A stretch of 10,115 nt of DNA. It comes from a bacterium (GTDB lineage Bacteria; Cyanobacteriota; Vampirovibrionia; Gastranaerophilales; Gastranaerophilaceae). The translations under genes were made by a program, and so were the position numbers. The stretch lies in contig JAFSWA010000098.1 in assembly GCA_017444705.1 (NCBI GenBank), forward strand, positions 1 through 10,115, given 5' to 3'. Shown here one piece after another: positions 5,490-10,115 of this stretch. The notes under the pieces are model-generated. The model had not been told where the DNA came from. It worked only from the letters and a program-made list of their open reading frames with translations, and ran no database searches. Every line of letters starts with the position of its first letter. Within the stretch, counting starts at the first letter, position 1.

Positions 5490-7385
5490 ATGGTTATTTC
5501 AAAGTCAGGTAAAAAGGTTATTAAAGAAGCACTGGAAGTATTAGGGAAAAAGCATTTTGCACTTATTGTACATTCAAACAGTTTTCCTTCATACTCGGAA
5601 ACGGATACGGGTTTTGGAAGTTCTAATTCAAGACGGGCAAAGGATGTGATAGATTTTGCATCCGGAATGTTTAATTGTATTCAATTAGGACCTGCCGGTA
5701 AGACAAAATCGGTTGATGCTTCCCCATATACCGGTACAATTTTTTCTAACAATCCTTTATTTATTGATTTAGAAGAATTGACCACAAAAAAATGGCATAA
5801 AATATTATCCGAAAAAGCTTATAATGAAATTGTAGCAAATAACCCTAACAAGAATACAAACAGAACTGCTTATGAATATATTTTTGATGCTCAAAACAGA
5901 GCTTTAAAAGAAGCTTTTTCGAATTACAAACCCGATAAGGATTTTGAAAAATTTAAAAAAGAAAATGCTTTTTGGCTTGAAAAAGATTCTTTATATGAAG
6001 CATTGAGTATTGAGTATAATAACGATTACTGGCCTTTATGGCAATCTGATTCGGATAAAAATTTATTTAATCCAAAAGATGAAACTCAAAAATCTCAGAC
6101 AGAATCAAGAATTAAAGAATTGAAAACAAAATATAAAAATGAAATTGAATTTTATGCGTTTTGTCAGTATGTGATTTCGGTACAAAATGAAGAAACAAAA
6201 AAATATGCACTTAAACACGATATTAAAATGATAGCGGACAGACAGGTAGCATTTTCCGACAGAGATATTTGGGCTTACCAAAATTTATTTTTGGACGGTT
6301 GGTATTTGGGTTGTCCACCCGATTATTTTTCAAAAGACGGACAGGCATGGGGTTTCCCCGTTATAAATCCCGATATGATGTATAACGACGATGGGACACT
6401 TGGTGAAGCCGGAAAATTAATGAAAGCACTATACTTAAAAATGTTCAAAGAAAATCCGGGCGGAGTCAGAATTGACCACCTTGTCGGTTTAATTGACCCA
6501 TGGGTATATAAAAAAGGTTGTAAGCCAAAAGTTGAAGAGGGTGCGGGCAGATTATATTCTTCTCCTCATCATGACGAGTTGAAAAAATATGCTATTGCCA
6601 CGAACGAAGATTTGAATTGGGAAGTTGAACCGGATAAAGAAAAATGGATAAAATCATTAAATGATGAGCAAGTTAAAAAATACGCTATGTTACTGGAAAA
6701 AATTGTAATTGCAGCAGCAAAAGAGGTCGGACTGAATAAAGATGCTATTGTTTGCGAGGACCTTGGAACGCTGACATATCCCGTAGAAAGAGTTATCAAA
6801 TATTTGGGTTTGCAAGGAATGAGATTAACTCAATTTGTTGTTCCTGATAAACCCGATCACCCATACAGAATGTGCAATATAGATGAAAAAGTTTGGGCAA
6901 TGGTCGGAACTCATGATAACGAACCTATCGCAATGTGGGCGGATAAGTCGGTTAATACTCACGAGGGTTGGCTGCACGCAAAAAATCTTGCACAGGATTT
7001 GAATCCTGATAAAAATGACAGAGAAATTGAAATGATTGCAGTCGAATTAAGCAAAAATTCTCAATTCTTAACTCAAACAAAATTGGTTGAGTTATTTGCG
7101 TCAAAAGCGGAAAATATTCAGATATTTTTCACAGATTTATTCGGAATTTATGAAGTTTATAACAGACCTGGAACATCAGGCAGTCAAAATTGGTCGTTAA
7201 GAATACCTAATAATTTTGAAGAATTTTATACCCAACAGTTGAGAAATAACAAAGGTATGAATTTACCGTTGTTGTTGAAATTAGCTATTGAGGCAAGAGG
7301 AAACGACTTTGCAAAAAAACACGAAAAATTAATAAAAAATTTAAATGAAGTAATAGAGGAAGATTTATGTACTATAAAGGATTAA
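5490..7385 (+). CDS. malQ: 4-alpha-glucanotransferase (amylomaltase, GH77), long variant
   Basis: The enzyme transfers alpha-1,4-glucan segments between maltooligosaccharides in the cytoplasm, in glycogen or maltodextrin metabolism. GH77 landmarks appear in order: an N-terminal QLGPAG with SPYTGTIFSNNPLFIDL; the conserved GCPPDYFSKDGQAWGFPV block; RIDH (327-330), with D329 as nucleophile; CEDLG (422-426), with E423 as acid/base; GTHDN (473-477), with D476 as transition-state stabiliser; and a late NRPGTSGSQNWSLR. All three catalytic carboxylates and R327 are kept. At 631 residues it is longer than the roughly 500-residue bacterial enzymes. The D329-E423 gap is 94 residues against 47 in Thermus aquaticus amylomaltase (D293, E340), so about 47 residues are inserted there. 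The usual 'LHxTSLPS' opening is altered to IVHSNSFPS. AGGAG lies 5 nt before the ATG. The 3' end overlaps thrC by 19 bp. The family call is very secure; fine specificity is not. Confidence 0.95.
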   Translation: MVISKSGKKVIKEALEVLGKKHFALIVHSNSFPSYSETDTGFGSSNSRRAKDVIDFASGMFNCIQLGPAGKTKSVDASPYTGTIFSNNPLFIDLEELTTKKWHKILSEKAYNEIVANNPNKNTNRTAYEYIFDAQNRALKEAFSNYKPDKDFEKFKKENAFWLEKDSLYEALSIEYNNDYWPLWQSDSDKNLFNPKDETQKSQTESRIKELKTKYKNEIEFYAFCQYVISVQNEETKKYALKHDIKMIADRQVAFSDRDIWAYQNLFLDGWYLGCPPDYFSKDGQAWGFPVINPDMMYNDDGTLGEAGKLMKALYLKMFKENPGGVRIDHLVGLIDPWVYKKGCKPKVEEGAGRLYSSPHHDELKKYAIATNEDLNWEVEPDKEKWIKSLNDEQVKKYAMLLEKIVIAAAKEVGLNKDAIVCEDLGTLTYPVERVIKYLGLQGMRLTQFVVPDKPDHPYRMCNIDEKVWAMVGTHDNEPIAMWADKSVNTHEGWLHAKNLAQDLNPDKNDREIEMIAVELSKNSQFLTQTKLVELFASKAENIQIFFTDLFGIYEVYNRPGTSGSQNWSLRIPNNFEEFYTQQLRNNKGMNLPLLLKLAIEARGNDFAKKHEKLIKNLNEVIEEDLCTIKD

Positions 7386-8425
7386 TAAACAAATACATAC
7401 AATATCTGCCTGTTTCTGATAAAACACCGATTGTTACACTCAATGAAGGTAATACCCCTTTAATTAAAGCTGATAATTTGGCGAAAAAAATCGGGCTTGA
7501 ATGCGAATTATATTTGAAATTTGAGGGTTCAAATCCGACAGGAAGCTTTAAAGACAGAGGAATGACAATGGCTGTTTCAAAAGCAAAAGAAAATGGTGCC
7601 GAGTCAGTTATATGTGCTTCAACAGGGAATACTTCGGCTGCGGCTGCTGCTTATGCGGCAAAAGCCGGAATGAAAGCATTTGTACTGATTCCTGACGGAT
7701 ATATAGCCTTAGGAAAACTTTCTCAGGCAATGATGTATGGTGCTACGATTATTGCTATTGCAGGAAATTTTGATGAAGCTCTTGAAAGAGTAATAGAAAT
7801 TTCCGAAAAATATCCGGTAACACTTGTAAATTCTGTTAACCCGTACAGAATTGAAGGACAAAAAACAGGTGCATTCGAAATTATTGAGGCACTTGGTGAT
7901 GCTCCTGATTATCACTTTATTCCCGTAGGTAATGCAGGGAATATAACCGCTTATTTTAAAGGCTATGAGGAATTTTTGGCACTTAATAAAATATCGAAAT
8001 TGCCGAAAATGATGGGTTATGAAGCGGAAGGTGCCGCAGCTATTGTAAAAGGGGAAAGAATTATGCACCCTGAAACATTTGCTACCGCAATCAGAATAGG
8101 TAACCCCGCAAGCTGGAAAAAGGCGGAAAATGCCCGTGATAAATCCGGCGGAACAATAGATTTTGTGACGGAAGAAGAAATTGCTCAGGCATATCAAATG
8201 ATAGCAAAATATGAGGGTATTTTATGTGAACCCGCATCAAGTGCTTCTGTCGCCGGTGTTATAAAGGCTTTGAGATTAGGGCAAATTGAAAAAGGGAAAA
8301 AGGTTGTTTGCATTTTAACGGGTAACGGACTTAAAGACCCTGACTCCGCAATGAAATTTGCTGCGTCGGACATAATAAAAACATCATCCGAATTAGATGA
8401 TATTTTAAAAGCTATGAAAATATAA
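7367..8425 (+). CDS. thrC: Threonine synthase
   Basis: The product is a PLP-dependent fold-type II enzyme that converts O-phospho-L-homoserine to L-threonine and phosphate, the last step of threonine biosynthesis. At 352 residues it matches the short Bacillus-type ThrC in length and closely in sequence from the first residues (MYYKGLINKY, EGNTPLI). K62 in GSFKDRGM should form the Schiff base with PLP. ASTGNTSAAAAAYAA follows, then NSVNPYRIEGQKTGAFE, and GNAGN (188-192) is the phosphate-binding loop. EPASSASVAGV and LTGNGLKDP complete the family pattern. The ATG lies inside the 3' end of malQ in another frame, with AGAGGA (7355-7360) 6 nt upstream, so translation is probably coupled to malQ. 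No other threonine-pathway gene (hom, thrB) is in the window, and no leader peptide or riboswitch precedes it. It looks intact. Confidence 0.97.
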   Translation: MYYKGLINKYIQYLPVSDKTPIVTLNEGNTPLIKADNLAKKIGLECELYLKFEGSNPTGSFKDRGMTMAVSKAKENGAESVICASTGNTSAAAAAYAAKAGMKAFVLIPDGYIALGKLSQAMMYGATIIAIAGNFDEALERVIEISEKYPVTLVNSVNPYRIEGQKTGAFEIIEALGDAPDYHFIPVGNAGNITAYFKGYEEFLALNKISKLPKMMGYEAEGAAAIVKGERIMHPETFATAIRIGNPASWKKAENARDKSGGTIDFVTEEEIAQAYQMIAKYEGILCEPASSASVAGVIKALRLGQIEKGKKVVCILTGNGLKDPDSAMKFAASDIIKTSSELDDILKAMKI

Positions 8426-8433
8426 ACATTTAA

Positions 8434-8462
8434 AAAGGGGCTTTTTACAGCCCCTTTATTTT
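8434..8462. terminator. Bidirectional terminator between thrC and the convergent gene
   Basis: AAAGGGGCT (8434-8442) and AGCCCCTTT (8449-8457) form a perfect 9-bp stem with a 6-nt loop. Forward transcripts then read ATTTTATAA. Reverse transcripts run from the stem into five T residues. It starts 8 nt after the thrC stop codon and ends at the stop codon of the opposite-strand gene, so it can serve both. Confidence 0.85.
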
Positions 8463-8916
8463 ATAAAGTATTAATATTTGCTTTTTCTCTGAGCTTTGCT
8501 CTGTCGGTATAAAGCTGATCGATTTGACCTGCCTTATATGCGTGTTTACGACCTACATAAGCCAAAGTTGATAAACCTATAAGTGAAATAAGAGCTATCG
8601 CTTTATTTGTTTTTGACATACCGCTTATAAAGTTTCCTACTTTTTGGAAGAAAGGTTTACTGCAAATAGCTTTTACTCCGTCAGCAAACCATTGAACCGG
8701 TGCTGCCAAAACTTTTGCCAAACCGGGTATCTTTTTTGCCGCATAGCCTGCTGCTACCGTACCGCCAATTACAACAGTATCTTCCGCTAATGCTTTTATA
8801 TTGTTTTTAATTTGTGCCCCGGCACAATTTAATCTGTTGGACATATCGCCCTTTTCACTTGAAAATAGAGGAGTAATTCCTGTTCCTGCCATAGATTGTA
8901 CTGAATAATCTGTCAT
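8461..8916 (-). CDS. Small helical membrane protein, function unknown
   Basis: The protein has 151 residues. Its ATG (8914-8916 on the minus strand) is preceded by AAAGGTAGG with a 5-nt spacer, a good ribosome binding site, and its stop abuts the shared terminator, so the gene is well supported. The N-terminal 45 residues are polar with a Gly/Thr-rich stretch (SMAGTGITPLF). Residues 46-78 are a Gly/Ala-rich hydrophobic or amphipathic helix. Residues 104-122 form a clear transmembrane segment (AIALISLIGLSTLAYVG). They are followed by a basic stretch and a polar C-terminus containing KAGQIDQLYTDRAKL. I recall similar short membrane proteins in Gastranaerophilales genomes but no assigned function. 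Two helices suggest an integral inner-membrane protein. Its neighbours say nothing about its role: it converges on thrC and diverges from the transporter gene. Confidence 0.8.
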   Translation of the reverse strand: MTDYSVQSMAGTGITPLFSSEKGDMSNRLNCAGAQIKNNIKALAEDTVVIGGTVAAGYAAKKIPGLAKVLAAPVQWFADGVKAICSKPFFQKVGNFISGMSKTNKAIALISLIGLSTLAYVGRKHAYKAGQIDQLYTDRAKLREKANINTL

Positions 8917-9133
8917 AAATACCTACCTTTCTTTTTCCGTTTTTACACCTACGTTTATATAAAATCTTTTCATCAAAAAAAATTGCGTTGGGAATTATAA
9001 CTCTACTCCTGCCATATACTATCCTAAAAGGTATTATCATTGAGTTTTAGACCCATAAAAATTTTTTAAATTTATCTTAATATTTCTTCATATTTAATTT
9101 ATCTAATAAGATATACTATTTGCTTTAAGGTTT

Positions 9134-9139
9134 TATAAT
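9134..9139 (+). promoter_or_regulatory. Candidate -10 box for the AI-2E-family transporter gene
   Basis: A perfect TATAAT lies in the divergent gap and would start transcription near 9146, a 25-nt leader before the ATG at 9171. No good -35 is seen at 16-18 bp; TTGCTT (9120-9125) is too close at 8 bp. The rest of the 8917-9170 gap is AT-rich. It must also hold the minus-strand promoter of the small membrane-protein gene, which I cannot place with confidence. Confidence 0.4.
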
Positions 9140-9170
9140 GGTACAATTAAGTAATAAAAGAGAGGTTATT

Positions 9171-10115
9171 ATGTTTGAGGGAATTTTTAAAAAATATATA
9201 ACGGTAAAAAATGTTATATTTTTTGTAACACTCATACTGTTTATAATTTTTGTGTCAAAAATAAAAGAGGTGGCGATAATGTTTTTTGCCTCTTATGTTA
9301 TAGCTTGTTCGTTGAATCCTTTGGTTGATAAAGTTCAACAAAAGGTAAAGAAAAGGAATATTGCCGCTTCAATAGTTCTTTTTGGCTCAATAGCTATCTT
9401 AATAGCTCTTATTACTCCTATAATTATTCTTGTCGGGAGTGAATTGAAAAACTTTTCATCTTCTTTACCAAATTATTTTAATGAAGTATATAAATCAATT
9501 GTCGGATTGCCGTTTATAGGAAAATTTGGAGCATTGGAACTTGATTGGCAGGGAATTATATCTTCTGCTTCAAGTTATACAACTGATATTTTCAACGAGA
9601 TAGTAAATATAGGTCTGAATATAAGCTCAGCGTTGATTTATCTTATTGTTTCGGTAATTATAATATACTATTTTATGGCAGATAAAGAACTTATTAAAAA
9701 CACATATCTTAGATTATTTCCCAAAAATTTGAGAGCAAAAGCCGACAATATTTCGGATATTATTTCGAAAAAAATCGGAGGATATATATTTGCACTGATA
9801 GTTACAGTTTCAAGTGTAGCTCTTGTAATGGTTTTGGGTCTTTCTGTATTCAAGGTTGAGTATGCTGTAATTCTCGGTTTGATAACAGCAATTTTAGATA
9901 TAATCCCTATTGTCGGACCTGCGATAGCTCTTGTTATTTGTCTTATTGCAACAGTTGAATCAGGAACTGCTGCAATAATAGCAGTACTCGGAGTCTTTGC
10001 GGTTGCTCAGCTTGTAGAAAACAATTTTGTAAGACCGTATGTTTTCGGCAAATTTCTTGATTTACATCCCATTATGATTTATCTTTTCTTGTTTATAACG
10101 GCAAAATATATGGGT
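9171..10115 (+). CDS. AI-2E family transporter (PerM-like membrane protein), 3' truncated by window end
   Basis: The frame is open from ATG 9171 to the last base, giving 315 codons without a stop. The family usually has about 340-370 residues, so only a short C-terminal part is missing. AGAGAGG (9159-9165) lies 5 nt before the start. The protein has the family's layout. A hydrophobic N-terminal cluster (about 14-50 and 64-89) is followed by a soluble region at about 90-150. A second hydrophobic cluster begins at about 153 and runs to the window edge. The signature loop DIIPIVGP is at 243-250 and the late motif ENNFVRP at 283-289, followed by GKFLDLHP (to 300). Members have been linked to autoinducer-2 export, Na+/H+ antiport or unknown efflux, so the name describes a fold, not a proven substrate. 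The gene appears monocistronic at its 5' end and divergent from the small membrane-protein gene. Confidence 0.93.
   Translation, partial: MFEGIFKKYITVKNVIFFVTLILFIIFVSKIKEVAIMFFASYVIACSLNPLVDKVQQKVKKRNIAASIVLFGSIAILIALITPIIILVGSELKNFSSSLPNYFNEVYKSIVGLPFIGKFGALELDWQGIISSASSYTTDIFNEIVNIGLNISSALIYLIVSVIIIYYFMADKELIKNTYLRLFPKNLRAKADNISDIISKKIGGYIFALIVTVSSVALVMVLGLSVFKVEYAVILGLITAILDIIPIVGPAIALVICLIATVESGTAAIIAVLGVFAVAQLVENNFVRPYVFGKFLDLHPIMIYLFLFITAKYMG

Noticed and set aside
7709..8197. 162-codon open frame on the minus strand
   Set aside because: It is antisense to thrC, whose protein is unmistakable, and the translated product is Cys/Phe/Tyr-rich without family features.
8879..9016. Short repeat of about 10 bp (TCCTGCCATA) in the small gene and upstream of it
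   Set aside because: The similarity does not extend convincingly beyond about 10 bp, so it is most likely chance rather than a duplicated gene start or operator.
8855..9040. 61-codon minus-strand frame overlapping the start of the small membrane-protein gene
   Set aside because: It covers the leader and first codons of the real gene in another frame. The product is Arg/Tyr/Ile-rich with no recognisable motif, and the ribosome binding site favours the 8916 start.

Overview
The window is a low-GC (about 30% by eye) bacterial chromosome segment using the standard genetic code. It has short intergenic gaps, purine-rich ribosome binding sites 5-7 nt before most starts, and compact intrinsic terminators. 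No rRNA, tRNA, CRISPR array, insertion sequence or phage gene is visible. The gene mix suggests an uncultured gut bacterium such as Candidatus Gastranaerophilales (Vampirovibrionia/Melainabacteria): large lineage-restricted proteins with Asn/Lys/Tyr-rich N-termini, a Phe-Gly motif near one N-terminus, and a small helical membrane protein, beside a Bacillus-like threonine synthase and a GH77 enzyme. That placement is inference; another low-GC lineage is possible.

Layout. Positions 1-54 may be the 3' end of a gene entering from the left. From 318 to 5310 lie three large same-strand genes of unassigned function: a tetratricopeptide-repeat protein, a 632-residue protein with a C-terminal phosphoribosyltransferase-like domain, and a coiled-coil/EF-hand-like protein with a highly charged tail. 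No terminator is visible between them. A strong hairpin terminator at 5342-5370 closes the block, so they may form one transcript. Positions 5437-8457 hold a two-gene operon: an extended -10 promoter, a GH77 4-alpha-glucanotransferase (malQ) and threonine synthase (thrC). The two genes overlap by 19 bp, and a terminator that looks usable from both sides follows. That terminator is shared with a convergent small membrane-protein gene (8461-8916, minus). A divergent gap of about 250 bp follows, then an AI-2E-family (PerM-like) membrane transporter that runs off the right end.

Function. The malQ and thrC products do unrelated housekeeping work, alpha-glucan remodelling and the last step of threonine synthesis, but are transcriptionally and probably translationally coupled. 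The left block is the unexplained part. Its most informative signal is the PRPP-loop-like motif DDYSGSGQS in the 632-residue protein, which points to a divergent phosphoribosyltransferase fold attached to a long uncharacterised N-terminal region. The GH77 enzyme also differs from textbook MalQ by about 47 extra residues between its nucleophile and its acid/base residue.
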